Shown: positions 1 to 8,271, counted from the stretch's first letter. The stretch is DNA of 64,000 nucleotides from Halobacteriales archaeon YIM A00010 (GCA_025041175.1 JAKCFJ010000001.1:2063526-2127525), one strand, 5' to 3'. The notes: generated by a model not told the origin, from the letters alone. Made by a program: numbers and translations.

Positions 1-148
1 TCACCGTGTTTCGAATGCGACGAGCCATCTCGTCGATCGATGGCGGTGTGGTTTCGAAGGAGATGTGCGTCTCTTCCACGATCGGGGTGTAAATGTCAGT
101 AATCACCTGCGCGTCTGCTTCCGTGGCCGAGCGGATCACCGATACCAT
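1..148 (-). CDS. GNAT-family N-acetyltransferase, N-terminal part (cut by window edge)
   Basis: Only the first 49 codons are inside the window. The frame opens with MVSVIRSATEADAQVI and continues through ITDIYTPIVEETHISFE, the usual start of phosphinothricin/methionine-sulfoximine-type GNAT acetyltransferases, which acetylate amino groups with acetyl-CoA. The acetyl-CoA binding motif would lie beyond position 1 and cannot be checked. The start is the ATG at 148, some 50 bp downstream of the cupin gene on the same strand. The subfamily is inferred only from the N-terminal pattern. Confidence 0.7.
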   Translation of the reverse strand, partial: MVSVIRSATEADAQVITDIYTPIVEETHISFETTPPSIDEMARRIRNTV

Positions 149-196
149 GCTACGCGACTGATAGCGCACACAGGATCTTTTCCATCACGAACGAAC

Positions 197-574
197 TCAT
201 TCCACGAGATCGATCTCGTCGTCGCCGTCGGGGACCGCACAGATGAATGCACCCTGTTCATCTCCTTCGTTCCGGTACCAGTGAACCACGCCCGCGGGAA
301 TGAACAGCGAGTCGCCCTCTGACACCGTGAACTCCTCCTCACCCAATCCGACCACGTACTCGCCGGCGAGCACGTACTGCTCGTGTTCGATCTCGTTGGT
401 GTGTTTCGGGACGGTTGCCCCGGGTTCGAGCGTGAACCGCCGGATGGCGAGATTCGGCGCGTCCTGTTCGGGACCGACGAGAACGCCCTTTGCCATGCCG
501 TCGGCGGCCCCGACATTGGTGTACTCAATCTCCTCACCACGGCGGACGAGCGGCTGTCGTGATTGCTCACTCAT
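197..574 (-). CDS. Single-domain cupin protein
   Basis: This 125-residue protein is essentially one cupin_2 beta-barrel (residues about 38-115). Motif 1 is seen as PKHTNEIEHEQYVLAGE and motif 2 as PAGVVHWYRN, which supply the His and Glu residues that normally hold a metal ion. The substrate cannot be told from the sequence; stand-alone cupins of this size include isomerases, dioxygenase-like proteins and sensors. It is cytosolic, acidic and has no signal peptide. It lies between a GNAT gene and a CinA-like gene on the same strand with short gaps, so co-transcription is possible. The family call is firm, the function open. Confidence 0.85.
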   Translation of the reverse strand: MSEQSRQPLVRRGEEIEYTNVGAADGMAKGVLVGPEQDAPNLAIRRFTLEPGATVPKHTNEIEHEQYVLAGEYVVGLGEEEFTVSEGDSLFIPAGVVHWYRNEGDEQGAFICAVPDGDDEIDLVE

Positions 575-612
575 GGTTGTCTATCGGGCACGTCCGGTCA
601 AATACTGTGGGT

Positions 613-1338
613 TCATCCCCGCTGGTGGATCGTCACGCGGTCGCGGAGCCACGCGACCGCCCTATCGAGTTCGTTCTCGTCCGTTCCAGTGAGCTTCAGT
701 CGGTTGTGGCCCGCCTCGTTGTCGGGATAACAGCCGACGCTCACGCCGAACCGATCGCTGGTTTCGGTGAGCGTATCGATGAGGTTCGATTCGGGGTCGG
801 TAGTGTACAGGGTACGCATCCGGATCGTGCCGGAAAACTCCGCCGCGACCGACTCGAACATCGCCTTCATCTCCTCGGGGATGCCCGGCAACACGTACGC
901 GTTCTCGACGACACACCCCGGTGAGAGTCCCGGTTCGTTCACGAGCGCCCGCGCCCCACTCGGAAGCGCGGCCTCGCCCTCGATGTCCACGTCGATGTCC
1001 AGTTCCGGCCGGTGGCGGGCGAATTCAGCCACCGTCTGCTCGATGTCCACCCGGGCGAGATCGTTCGGTTCGAGCGGCCGATCGAACGCGCGGGCGACGC
1101 CTTCCATCGTCACGTCGTCGGGCGTCCGTCCCAACCCACCGGTAACGATGACGGCGTCGAACGACTCGCTGAACCCCCGAACGTACTCCGTGATAACGTC
1201 CTTTTCGTCGGGCACGACGAGAACGCGTTTGACCCCAACCCCCCGAGCCGACAGCTCGCTGGCGAGCCACGCCGCGTTCGTGTTTGCCGTCTCACCCGAG
1301 AGAAGCTCATCGCCCACTGTGAGGAGCGCAACGTCCAT
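613..1338 (-). CDS. CinA-like molybdopterin-binding-fold protein
   Basis: The 241-residue protein has the MoCF-biosynthesis/CinA N-terminal fold. Near the start it shows VGDELLSGETANTNAAWLA, and near residue 66 VTGGLGRTPDDVT, the nucleotide-binding signatures of the family. A later PGIPEEM segment is also typical. Bacterial CinA has an extra C-terminal NMN deamidase domain; this one stops after the first domain, as archaeal members usually do. Proteins of this type hydrolyse nucleotide pyrophosphates such as ADP-ribose or are annotated as competence/damage-inducible protein A. The exact substrate here is unknown. It lies 39 bp upstream of the cupin gene. Confidence 0.85.
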   Translation of the reverse strand: MDVALLTVGDELLSGETANTNAAWLASELSARGVGVKRVLVVPDEKDVITEYVRGFSESFDAVIVTGGLGRTPDDVTMEGVARAFDRPLEPNDLARVDIEQTVAEFARHRPELDIDVDIEGEAALPSGARALVNEPGLSPGCVVENAYVLPGIPEEMKAMFESVAAEFSGTIRMRTLYTTDPESNLIDTLTETSDRFGVSVGCYPDNEAGHNRLKLTGTDENELDRAVAWLRDRVTIHQRG

Positions 1339-1402
1339 AACTGAACCTCGGGTCGCCGCCCGTTAGGTGTTTGTGCTCGATCGATCGACCTCACCCGAAC
1401 GG

Positions 1403-1885
1403 TCACGTGGTCGCGTAGTTCCGATTCACGTCGAGGAAAAACAGCAGATCGCTAACCGGACGGTCGGCACTCACCTTCGAGAGACCGTAGGGCCTGAACG
1501 TCTCCTCGTAGTCCAACACGGCGTTGACCTGTTCGGGTTCGAGAGCGAACGAGTCGTCGTAGTCAGTGACTGTAAAGACGCTGAGCGCTCCCTCGTCGTT
1601 CCAGTAGGCCTTATCGAAGTACGTGGTCTGTGTTTTCACACCGATACGACCGAATCCGACGTATCGCTCCGCGTCGGACCGATACACCAACAGCGGATCG
1701 CCCGACGCCATCGACTCCCAGTACTGCTTGTTCCGCGTGCGGTCACTATCGACCGCCTCGGTCCGAACACCGAGCACGCGAGCGAAAAACGGAAAATCGA
1801 GCGTTCGATCCTCCCACTCCGTCAGATCGATCTCCGATTCGAGCGTCTCCATGAACGGCGGTCCAACGGGGACGATCCACATCAT
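1403..1885 (-). CDS. Conserved hypothetical, possible EVE/PUA-like domain
   Basis: This 160-residue soluble protein has no motif I can name with confidence. Residues about 60-85 (DPLLVYRSDAERYVGFGRIG) have the pattern seen in EVE/PUA-like beta-barrels, where a substrate pocket is followed by a strand ending in GxGxI. Such domains bind modified bases in DNA or RNA, but this is only a suggestion. The start at 1885 is a double Met. Downstream of the stop is the CinA-like gene. Upstream begins an AT-richer stretch with a tRNA fragment and a mobile element, so this gene marks the edge of conserved chromosome. Confidence 0.55.
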   Translation of the reverse strand: MMWIVPVGPPFMETLESEIDLTEWEDRTLDFPFFARVLGVRTEAVDSDRTRNKQYWESMASGDPLLVYRSDAERYVGFGRIGVKTQTTYFDKAYWNDEGALSVFTVTDYDDSFALEPEQVNAVLDYEETFRPYGLSKVSADRPVSDLLFFLDVNRNYATT

Positions 1886-2081
1886 TTCCGATCGTATACC
1901 ACCTCCATAGATAAAATACTATCCCACAATGTTTGGAAGTATCTTGCGGCGTAGTAGAATATTCGATTATAGATTCAAAGAATAAAACAGAATAGGAAGA
2001 TATCCATTCGTGTTTGTATTATTCGTAGATGCGTTGAAACGCCTTGTTCGTACGAACCACGCATTAGTGAGACGATCCGGA

Positions 2082-2105
2082 TGCGAGAATCGAACCCGCT
2101 TCTCA
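2082..2105 (-). repeat. Duplicated 3' end of tRNA-His (attachment-site-like)
   Basis: These 24 bases are identical to positions 3138-3161, which form the T-arm region of the intact tRNA-His. Similarity drops off beyond them. A truncated copy of a tRNA 3' end downstream of the intact gene on the same strand is the usual trace of integration by a tyrosine recombinase. Here it brackets a 1.06-kb segment holding an HNH gene. No integrase gene is present, so the segment is either a remnant or was moved in trans. Confidence 0.7.
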
Positions 2106-2213
2106 TACTGTCGGTCATAGATCTGTCACCATGCGGTGGCCTGTTCAGTCCAGTCATCGCCACGAGAACCCATTCATGCCACTATGGATTGACGTAATTA
2201 TGACCGACAGTAT
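2105..2213. mobile_element. MITE-like element, divergent member of the ATACTGTCGG family
   Basis: The 109-bp segment is bounded by a perfect 14-bp inverted repeat: ATACTGTCGGTCAT at 2105-2118 and its complement at 2200-2213. The outer 10 bases match the ends of four other elements in this window (6304, 17573, 32527, 53421), while the interior differs, so it is a separate subfamily or a product of the same transposase. It is non-coding. One end abuts the duplicated tRNA-His fragment and the other overlaps the stop codon of the HNH gene. Confidence 0.65.
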
Positions 2214-3040
2214 CAGGCTTCGTGTCTGACCTCTGCCCCGATCAGGAACCGTAGTCTTGTGTTCGATATCTTCCCGAAGTCGGCCTTCCGGTGGCAATCG
2301 ATGCAGAGCGAGACAACGTTCTCGAGGTAATGTGCGTCCTCCTTCTGATACCGATCCGATTCAATAAACGCCCGAACCGGGGTGATGTGATGCACGTCCG
2401 GATTACGCCCGATCTCCTCTTCGGTCTTCGAACAAATGACGCACGAGTAGCCGTCTCGCTCCAATGCCCGTTGCCGGACGCCGTTCCACCCTTTCCCGTA
2501 CGGCTCGTTGCCTCCGCCCTTCCAGTTCGGATGCCCGTCACCAGTGAACGACTCGGAGAGACAGGATCTCCGACACTCCTCGCTACAGACGGTCACGTCT
2601 CCGGTGATCTCGCTCGGGTATCGCTCGATGGTTTCGTTGCACACCGCACACGCGAGCTCTCGCTTTCCGCCGTTCCACTGCGGATGCTTCTTCCCCTCCA
2701 CGACGGGAGTCGACCGCCATCTCTCGTTTTCGACACACGTGGGACAATACAGTCCTTCCTTCTCCGATGGATAATACTCGAACTCGTCCCCACAGAGTTC
2801 ACACTCAGCCGTTTCTTTTCCTCCCTGGTAGTTCGGATGGTTTTCCCCTTCGAACGAAACAGAGCAACGGCAGCATTCTTCCGAGCAGTATTTCTTTTCG
2901 TGCTCGCAATGAAACTCTCGACCGCAGTTGCTACACTCTCTGTTTGGCAACAGCGTACCATGGGCGGCACTATGGTGAACGCCGAGTCCACGTCTGCTAT
3001 CGAATCCATCGCCACAGACAGGACACGCGTGTTGTGTCAT
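2213..3040 (-). CDS. HNH endonuclease with repeated zinc-binding modules
   Basis: The 275-residue protein starts with a C2H2-like finger (CPVCGDGFDSRRGLGVHH). Next is a CSNCGREFHC/CSEEC zinc ribbon, then two further CxxC modules, each near a GxxHPxWxGG-type repeat. It ends in an HNH nuclease domain (about residues 190-265; CVICSK, DVHHITPVRAF, CIDCHRK). Such architectures are seen in free-standing homing-type nucleases and mobile-element proteins of haloarchaea. The ATG at 3040 is chosen because the longer frame would run into the tRNA-His gene. The gene fills the segment between the two tRNA-His 3' copies and ends inside the inverted repeat of a MITE-like element, so it probably arrived by transfer. 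Confidence 0.85.
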   Translation of the reverse strand: MTQHACPVCGDGFDSRRGLGVHHSAAHGTLLPNRECSNCGREFHCEHEKKYCSEECCRCSVSFEGENHPNYQGGKETAECELCGDEFEYYPSEKEGLYCPTCVENERWRSTPVVEGKKHPQWNGGKRELACAVCNETIERYPSEITGDVTVCSEECRRSCLSESFTGDGHPNWKGGGNEPYGKGWNGVRQRALERDGYSCVICSKTEEEIGRNPDVHHITPVRAFIESDRYQKEDAHYLENVVSLCIDCHRKADFGKISNTRLRFLIGAEVRHEA

Positions 3041-3130
3041 GGGCTGTCTGGCTACCCTTCCCGTAATAAATGTGCGGTCGGGAACAGGGATCGGAATAAC
3101 TACCCAATAAAATGTGTAAAAATTATGACA

Positions 3131-3203
3131 GTCCAGGTGCGAGAATCGAACCCGCTTCTCAGGCTCCACAAGCCTGAAGGATAGCCATTACCCCAACCCG
3201 GAC
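3131..3203 (-). tRNA. tRNA-His (GTG)
   Basis: A full cloverleaf can be folded on the minus strand. The anticodon is GTG within CTTGTGGAG. The acceptor stem includes the extra 5' G opposite a C discriminator, which identifies histidine tRNAs, and the T-loop is GGTTCGATTC. The CCA end is not encoded, as usual in archaea. Its 3' part is duplicated at 2082-2105. Confidence 0.95.
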
Positions 3204-3238
3204 ACGTCCTATTCTACTCCGTCGGGATTTGATATAGG

Positions 3239-6200
3239 TTACGACTTTTCGGTGGCATCGAGGACGGCCGCCACTTTTTCGATCGGGTGTGGCGGTTTTT
3301 CGTCGGTGTGGTCGGCCAGTTGGGTGCGACAGGAGGTACCCGGTGCGACGACCTCGCCGTCGGATTCATCGACCTGGTCGTAGAGGATCCGGCCGATCGC
3401 TTTGCTCATCGAGTAATGTTCGGTTTCGTAGCCGAAGCTGCCGGCCATCCCACAACAGCCGCTGTCGAGGGGATCGACGGCGTAGCCGATTCGTCGGAGC
3501 ACGCCGACCGCGTGGTGGTCTTTTTTCGTGGCTTTCTGGTGGCAGTGGCCGTGGTAGGTCAGGCGTTCGTCGGCATCCACACGGGGGAGCGATGAGTCCA
3601 GATCGTGGGAAGCGAGATACTCCATCACGCCGTAGCTGTTGTCAGCCACCCGTTGGGCGTCGGAACCGGCGAGTAGATCGAGGTTATCGTGCTGGAACAT
3701 CACCGCATCCGAGGGTTCGATGGCGACGACGTCCCAGCCGTCATCGACGAGCGGTGCGAGTGCGTCGACGTTCCGGCTGGCAACGGCGCGGGCACGATCG
3801 ATGAAGCCTTTCGAGAGTGGTGGGCGGCCGCTCCCATCCACGCCGGGGAGCCGGAGGTGTACACCAGCGGCTTCAAGCGCACGGACCGCGGCGCGTCCCG
3901 TTTCGTGATGGGTGTAATTGGTGTACGTATCCGGGAACAACACCGCTTTTCGGGTGGCTTCCGACTGGGACACGCGGGGACCACGCGCCTCGAACCATTC
4001 AGTGAAGCTCTCGCGGTGAAACGTCGGCAGCGCTCGCTCGCTGGCGATGCCGAGCGACTTCTCCGTGAGTGTTTTCGTGCCTGGCAGGTTGGTCACCCAG
4101 TTCGAGAGCGGGGCGAAGGTGCTTCCGAGCGAAGCGAGCGTTTCGACGTTCGCAAACAGCCGATCGCGCAGGCTGGGGCCGTGTCGTTCGTGGTGTTCGT
4201 GTTGGATTTCCGCTTTCAGTTTCGCCATGTCGACCTCGCTGGGACAGTCCCGCAGACAGCCCTTGCAGCCGATACACACGTCCATCACTTCGTGGAGGAA
4301 CTCGTCGGTGAACTGTTCGTTCGGATCGAGCTGCCCGCTCATCGCCGCTCGAAGCATATTCGCGCGCCCCCGGGTCGACTGAATCTCCTCCTGGGACGCC
4401 CGGTAGGTCGGACACATCACGCCGCCAGTAGTGGACTGATCGCCGCGACAGCCGCCACAGCCGTGACACAGCTCCGTCATTCCCTGCAACTCGTTGTCCG
4501 TGTGCCATTCGAGCGACGGCTCGAATCCGGCGTCGAACTCGTAGGCGGGATCGAACCGGAGATGCTCGGTCATGTCCGTGTCGCCACAGACGCTGCCGGG
4601 GTTGAGCAGCCAGTCGGGATCGAACGCCGTTTTCAGATCCCGAAACACCGACCAGAGGCGCTCACCGTACAGTTTTTTGTTCCATTGTGTGCGCGCGCGC
4701 CCATCGCCGTGCTCGCCGGAGACACTCCCTCCATATTCGACGACGAGATCGGTGATTTCGTCCGCGATAGAGACCATCCGGTCGACGCCGTCGATCGTCT
4801 TCGTGTTGATGAGCGGACGGACGTGGAGCACGCCCGGCCCAGCGTGGGCGTAGTAGCTGGCGAACGTCTCGTGATCGTCGAGGATCGACTGCATCTCCGA
4901 GACGAAATCGGGCAGCTTCTCGACCGGGACGGCGGTGTCTTCGATGAACGAGGCGTGTTTTTCGTCGGTGGTGCGCGAGAGGAGGATCGGCAAGCCCGAT
5001 TTGCGCAGCTTCCAGAACGTTGAGCGCCGGTCGGCGTCGTGGGCCTCCAACGCGCGGCGCGCGAGGCGGTCCGTGTTCTCGTCGGGTTTCCCAACGCGGT
5101 CGTCGACGAGATCGGCCACTTTCCGCCGGCCGTCGTCGTCGCTGTCGGCGTAAAACTCCACCAGTAACACCGAATCGGTCGGCTCGGGAAGCAGCCCGAC
5201 CACCTCGGCGAACTCTTCGGTGTTGCGCGCGAGATCCAACAGCACGTCGTCCATCACCTCCACCGCGGCGGGATCGTGTTCGAGCACTCGCCCGACATCC
5301 GACACCGCGTCGAGAACGGAGTCGTAGGTGAGCAGCGCGACCGACTTCGTCTCCGGAATCGGTTCGAGCGAGACGGTCGCCTCGGTCACGATGGCGAGCG
5401 TTCCTTCGCTTCCGGCCAGCAACCGCGCGAGGTTGATCGTCTCCCCACCCGTGTTCGTCTCGGTGTCCGTGTGTGCCTCCTCGACGAGCGCGTCGAGATT
5501 GTACCCCGAGACGTTCCGTTTCAGGTCGGGATAGCGCCGTTCGATCTCCGCAGAGTGGTCGTCAATGACACCGAGGACGGCGTCGTAGATCCGTCCGAGC
5601 AGCTCGCCCTCGGGATCGGCGTCCTCGCGCAGTTGCTCGATCGAAACCTCGCCCAGCCGCGTGACGGTGCCGTCTGCGAGAACGACCTCACACTCCTCGA
5701 TATAGGCCTCGGTCTTCCCGTACACCAACGAGTGTGATCCCGTCGAGTTGTTGCCGATGGCTCCGCCGAGGGCGCTCTTATCGCCCCACGCCGGATCGGG
5801 TGCGAACTTCAACCCGTGTGGTTCGAGCTGCTCGTTGACATCCCCGAGGATCGCGCCGGGCTGTGCGGTTGCGATTCGCGGATCGGGATCGACCGCGAGC
5901 ACGCTGTCCATATACCGCGTGAAATCGAGGACCACAGCCTCGTTGACCGCCTGGCCGGCCAGACTCGTTCCACCACCCCGCGGGAGCACCGGGATCGTCT
6001 GCTCGGAACAGTAGGTCATCACGGCGGCCACGTCGTCGGTCGAGCGCGGAAAGACGACGCCGATCGGTACCATCTCGTACGCGCTGGCGTCGGTCGCGTA
6101 CAGCTGTCGTGAATACGTATCGAACCGAACGTCGCCCGCAACGAGTCTATCGAGATCCTCGTGAAGCTCCGGACGCTCGATCTCGCTGCTCACGTACTCG

Positions 6201-6277
6201 TAGTTGCCCTCCCCGCTCGGATCAGCGCCGGAGCCGGCATCGACGATACGTTCATCCGGCTGCCGTTGACTGTTCAT
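3239..6277 (-). CDS. FAD-linked oxidase fused to Fe-S/CCG domains (D-lactate/glycolate dehydrogenase type)
   Basis: This 1012-residue fusion joins the parts that bacteria split over GlcD and GlcF/GlpC. Residues about 70-240 form the FAD-binding domain (PRGGGTSLAGQAVN, GNNSTGSHS). An FAD-oxidase C-terminal domain follows to about 590. Two iron-sulfur motifs lie near 605 (CHGCGGC) and 669 (CIGCKGCLRDC). Two CCG-type segments near 910 (GHCHQKATKK) and 942 (DSGCCGMAGSF) bind further cofactor. The enzyme should oxidise a 2-hydroxyacid, probably D-lactate or glycolate, and feed electrons to the membrane quinone pool. The ATG at 6277 is preferred over an upstream extension because a 101-bp MITE lies just upstream, and its end supplies a TATA-like box about 30 bp before this start. 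Confidence 0.9.
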   Translation of the reverse strand: MNSQRQPDERIVDAGSGADPSGEGNYEYVSSEIERPELHEDLDRLVAGDVRFDTYSRQLYATDASAYEMVPIGVVFPRSTDDVAAVMTYCSEQTIPVLPRGGGTSLAGQAVNEAVVLDFTRYMDSVLAVDPDPRIATAQPGAILGDVNEQLEPHGLKFAPDPAWGDKSALGGAIGNNSTGSHSLVYGKTEAYIEECEVVLADGTVTRLGEVSIEQLREDADPEGELLGRIYDAVLGVIDDHSAEIERRYPDLKRNVSGYNLDALVEEAHTDTETNTGGETINLARLLAGSEGTLAIVTEATVSLEPIPETKSVALLTYDSVLDAVSDVGRVLEHDPAAVEVMDDVLLDLARNTEEFAEVVGLLPEPTDSVLLVEFYADSDDDGRRKVADLVDDRVGKPDENTDRLARRALEAHDADRRSTFWKLRKSGLPILLSRTTDEKHASFIEDTAVPVEKLPDFVSEMQSILDDHETFASYYAHAGPGVLHVRPLINTKTIDGVDRMVSIADEITDLVVEYGGSVSGEHGDGRARTQWNKKLYGERLWSVFRDLKTAFDPDWLLNPGSVCGDTDMTEHLRFDPAYEFDAGFEPSLEWHTDNELQGMTELCHGCGGCRGDQSTTGGVMCPTYRASQEEIQSTRGRANMLRAAMSGQLDPNEQFTDEFLHEVMDVCIGCKGCLRDCPSEVDMAKLKAEIQHEHHERHGPSLRDRLFANVETLASLGSTFAPLSNWVTNLPGTKTLTEKSLGIASERALPTFHRESFTEWFEARGPRVSQSEATRKAVLFPDTYTNYTHHETGRAAVRALEAAGVHLRLPGVDGSGRPPLSKGFIDRARAVASRNVDALAPLVDDGWDVVAIEPSDAVMFQHDNLDLLAGSDAQRVADNSYGVMEYLASHDLDSSLPRVDADERLTYHGHCHQKATKKDHHAVGVLRRIGYAVDPLDSGCCGMAGSFGYETEHYSMSKAIGRILYDQVDESDGEVVAPGTSCRTQLADHTDEKPPHPIEKVAAVLDATEKS

Positions 6278-6303
6278 CACGCCGGGGTAGACAGTCCTGA
6301 CAG

Positions 6304-6404
6304 TTATACTGTCGGACAGAGGTGATTGAATATCAAATGCTGGTGAATCGCTAGACAGCAGATGGATATTCCGTCGCAATCCGTCCGTCGGTCCGACAGT
6401 ATAA
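6304..6404 (+). mobile_element. MITE family 1, copy in divergent promoter region
   Basis: The 101-bp non-coding element begins TTATACTGTCGGACAG and ends with the inverse GTCCGACAGTATAA. Inside are two further arms (GAATATCA and GGATATTC), so the whole unit can fold into a long hairpin. Related copies lie at 17573, 32527 and 53421. It sits between the dehydrogenase gene (minus) and grpE (plus). Read towards the dehydrogenase, the end CAGTATAA lies about 30 bases before the ATG, the right distance for the TATA box of a leaderless haloarchaeal transcript. Confidence 0.85.
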
Positions 6405-6526
6405 CACACCGCCCTCCGGAGCGCTGTGCGGTCGGGGCGTGGCGAGCGCCGCGGTGACTCATTCTTCCATCGGCTCGATGGCTTCAGTCCGGTTCCCTTA
6501 ATCGGTCGGCGGACGTTCATCCACCA

Positions 6527-7219
6527 ATGAGCGAAAACGATCCGGTGCAGGACGACACGACCACGGACGAACGACAATCCGAGAAGCCGGACGAAGCCAA
6601 CACACCCCAAAACGAAACGACCGACGAACCGACAGGCGAAACCGAATCGGAATCGAAATCAGAATCCGAGTCGGGAGACGCGACCGATGACGGTCCGCCC
6701 GCGGATCTCATCGAACGCGTCGAGGACAGCGACCCGTCGGAGCTGGCTCGTGAGATCGAATCGCTCCGCGAACGCATCGACGATCAGGAGCGCACGATCG
6801 AGGAGCTGGAATCGAATCTCAAGCGCAAGCAAGCGGATTTCAAGAACTACAAAAAGCGGACGCAAAAGCGCCGCGAACAGGAACGAAAGCGCGCAACAGA
6901 GGACCTCGTCGCCCGCCTCATCGACGTTCGGGACAACCTCATTCGGGGGCTCGAACAGGACGGCGACATCCGCGACGGGATCGAGTCCACGCTCAACCAG
7001 TTCGATCACGTGCTCGAGGGCGAAAACGTCGAAGAGATCGCTCCGGACCCGGGCGAGGACATCGATCCACAGCGCCACGAGGTGTTGATGCGCGTCGAAT
7101 CCGAGCAGCCAGCCGACACCATCGACGCCGTCCACCGACCCGGTTACGAGATGGCCGACAAGATCATCCGCGAGGCCCAAGTCACTGTCAGCGACAGTGA
7201 TTCGTCCGAAGAAAACTAG
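6527..7219 (+). CDS. grpE: GrpE, nucleotide exchange factor for DnaK
   Basis: The 230-residue protein has a long acidic, Ser/Glu-rich N-terminal tail (about 1-60), a coiled coil (about 65-120, with SNLKRKQADFKNYKKR) and the C-terminal GrpE beta domain with the signature DPQRHEVLM...GYEMADKIIREAQVTV. GrpE releases ADP from Hsp70/DnaK. The acidic tail is a halophilic addition. In many haloarchaea grpE is close to dnaK; no dnaK is seen here, and the next gene is a ferredoxin. The gene is monocistronic by spacing, with about 120 bp separating it from the MITE upstream. Confidence 0.95.
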   Translation: MSENDPVQDDTTTDERQSEKPDEANTPQNETTDEPTGETESESKSESESGDATDDGPPADLIERVEDSDPSELAREIESLRERIDDQERTIEELESNLKRKQADFKNYKKRTQKRREQERKRATEDLVARLIDVRDNLIRGLEQDGDIRDGIESTLNQFDHVLEGENVEEIAPDPGEDIDPQRHEVLMRVESEQPADTIDAVHRPGYEMADKIIREAQVTVSDSDSSEEN

Positions 7220-7428
7220 CTCGATCGTTCTCCTATCGGACAGCGTCCTCCGAACATCACGTGGCCTGTTCTCGTGGGATTTTGTTTCAACCTCGATCCT
7301 TCTCGATTTTTCGGGGATGTTTCCCCTGTCATGTAGGGCGTATGGTTGGGGTGGGTCGTCCGATGCAATCAGGGAGATCTCTGGACGGGATCGACAGTCC
7401 CAAGCAGTTTCCGTTCGAACGGCGCATA

Positions 7429-7764
7429 ATGACGGAGGAGCCGGTCGATCCCAGCGAGATCGGCGAACGCGACGCGCCGCCGGTCGAGGAAAAGCCGTAC
7501 AAGATCATCTTCGAGGCGAACAAATGCATCGCGGCGGGAAAGTGTGCGGAGGTCTCGGACAACTGGGAGATGGATCTGATGAGCGGCATCGCCGCGCCCC
7601 GGACGTACTTCTTCGAGGAGGAGGAGCTCGCTCACAACGTGCGGGCCGCAGAGGTGTGCCCGGCCAAGAAAGGCGACGGCGTGATCCACGTTGTCGACCG
7701 ACGGACCGACGAAGAAATCGCGCCGGATCCCGGCGGCGACGGCACGCTGAGCGTCGAGTGGTGA
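7429..7764 (+). CDS. Small ferredoxin-like iron-sulfur protein
   Basis: The 111-residue acidic protein has the motif NKCIAAGKCAEV near residue 30 and VCPAKKGDG near residue 77. These supply three cysteines in the spacing of single-cluster ferredoxins of the Fer4_13/15 type, so it probably binds a 3Fe-4S or 4Fe-4S cluster and carries electrons in the cytosol. The ATG at 7429 is chosen because the preceding in-frame codons have no conserved character. There is no obvious partner; grpE lies 209 bp upstream and tRNA-Leu follows. Similar acidic ferredoxins are common in haloarchaea, but the partner enzymes are unknown. Confidence 0.85.
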   Translation: MTEEPVDPSEIGERDAPPVEEKPYKIIFEANKCIAAGKCAEVSDNWEMDLMSGIAAPRTYFFEEEELAHNVRAAEVCPAKKGDGVIHVVDRRTDEEIAPDPGGDGTLSVEW

Positions 7765-7822
7765 CCTGTTCGTCGCTGTCGGACCGAAACCACTTTTCGT
7801 CCGACCGACGATGTTCGAATGC

Positions 7823-7907
7823 GCGGAGGTGGCCGAGTCTGGACAAAGGCGGCGGACTTAAGATCCGCTCTCGAAGGAGTCCGTGGGTTCGAATCCCTCC
7901 CTCCGCA
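7823..7907 (+). tRNA. tRNA-Leu (TAA)
   Basis: An 85-base class II tRNA with a long variable arm folds here. The acceptor strand GCGGAGG pairs with CCTCCGC, the D-arm begins TGGCCGAG, the anticodon is TAA in ACTTAAGAT, and the T-loop is GGTTCGAATCC. The discriminator is A and no CCA is encoded. The last 22 bases recur at 7994-8015. Confidence 0.95.
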
Positions 7908-7993
7908 GTGAGGAACAACGTGACGAACGAGGAGGTGCGGATTCGAATCAGACGAGTCGCAGCGCGAGCGTAAGCGAGCGACCGTCTCGGCGT

Positions 7994-8015
7994 GGTTCGA
8001 ATCCCTCCCTCCGCA
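7994..8015 (+). repeat. Second copy of the tRNA-Leu 3' end
   Basis: These 22 bases match positions 7886-7907 exactly, covering part of the T-arm and the 3' acceptor strand of tRNA-Leu. The 86 bp between the copies hold no gene. The pattern is that of an attachment site left after an integrated element was lost, or of a partial tandem duplication. No integrase is nearby. Confidence 0.75.
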
Positions 8016-8073
8016 TGACAGCAGGCGTTGCTGCTACTCCCGGTGGTGGCTCGAATCACCACGCGCTTACTCT

Positions 8074-8271
8074 ATGCCAGCACGACCAACGTTCGAACTG
8101 TATCAGGACACGATCGGCGAGTGGCGGTGGCGGCTCGTCGCTTCGAACGGGAAAATCATCGCCGATAGCGGCGGCGGATACGCCTCGAAGCAGGGCGCAA
8201 AGCGCGGCATCGAGAGCGTGAAAAACAGCGTCCCGACCGCTGAGATCGTCGTTCGTGACGAAAACGGGTAG
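8074..8271 (+). CDS. DUF1508/YegP-family small protein
   Basis: The 65-residue protein has the compact YegP-like fold pattern: FELYQDTIGEWRWRLVASNGKIIADSG, then a helix with SKQGAKRGIESVKN, then a closing strand. Single-copy haloarchaeal versions of this family are widespread and cytosolic; the biochemical role is unknown, although bacterial relatives are linked to stress. The start is the first ATG after the tRNA-Leu remnant. It is convergent with nothing and probably monocistronic. Confidence 0.85.
   Translation: MPARPTFELYQDTIGEWRWRLVASNGKIIADSGGGYASKQGAKRGIESVKNSVPTAEIVVRDENG

Noticed and set aside
3689-5023. 444-codon open frame on the plus strand
   Set aside because: It lies wholly antisense to the FAD/Fe-S dehydrogenase, whose motifs are unambiguous; GC-rich DNA leaves long antisense frames.
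6278-6610. N-terminal extension of the FAD/Fe-S dehydrogenase
   Set aside because: It would read through the MITE at 6304 and the grpE promoter; the ATG at 6277 gives a normal family start.
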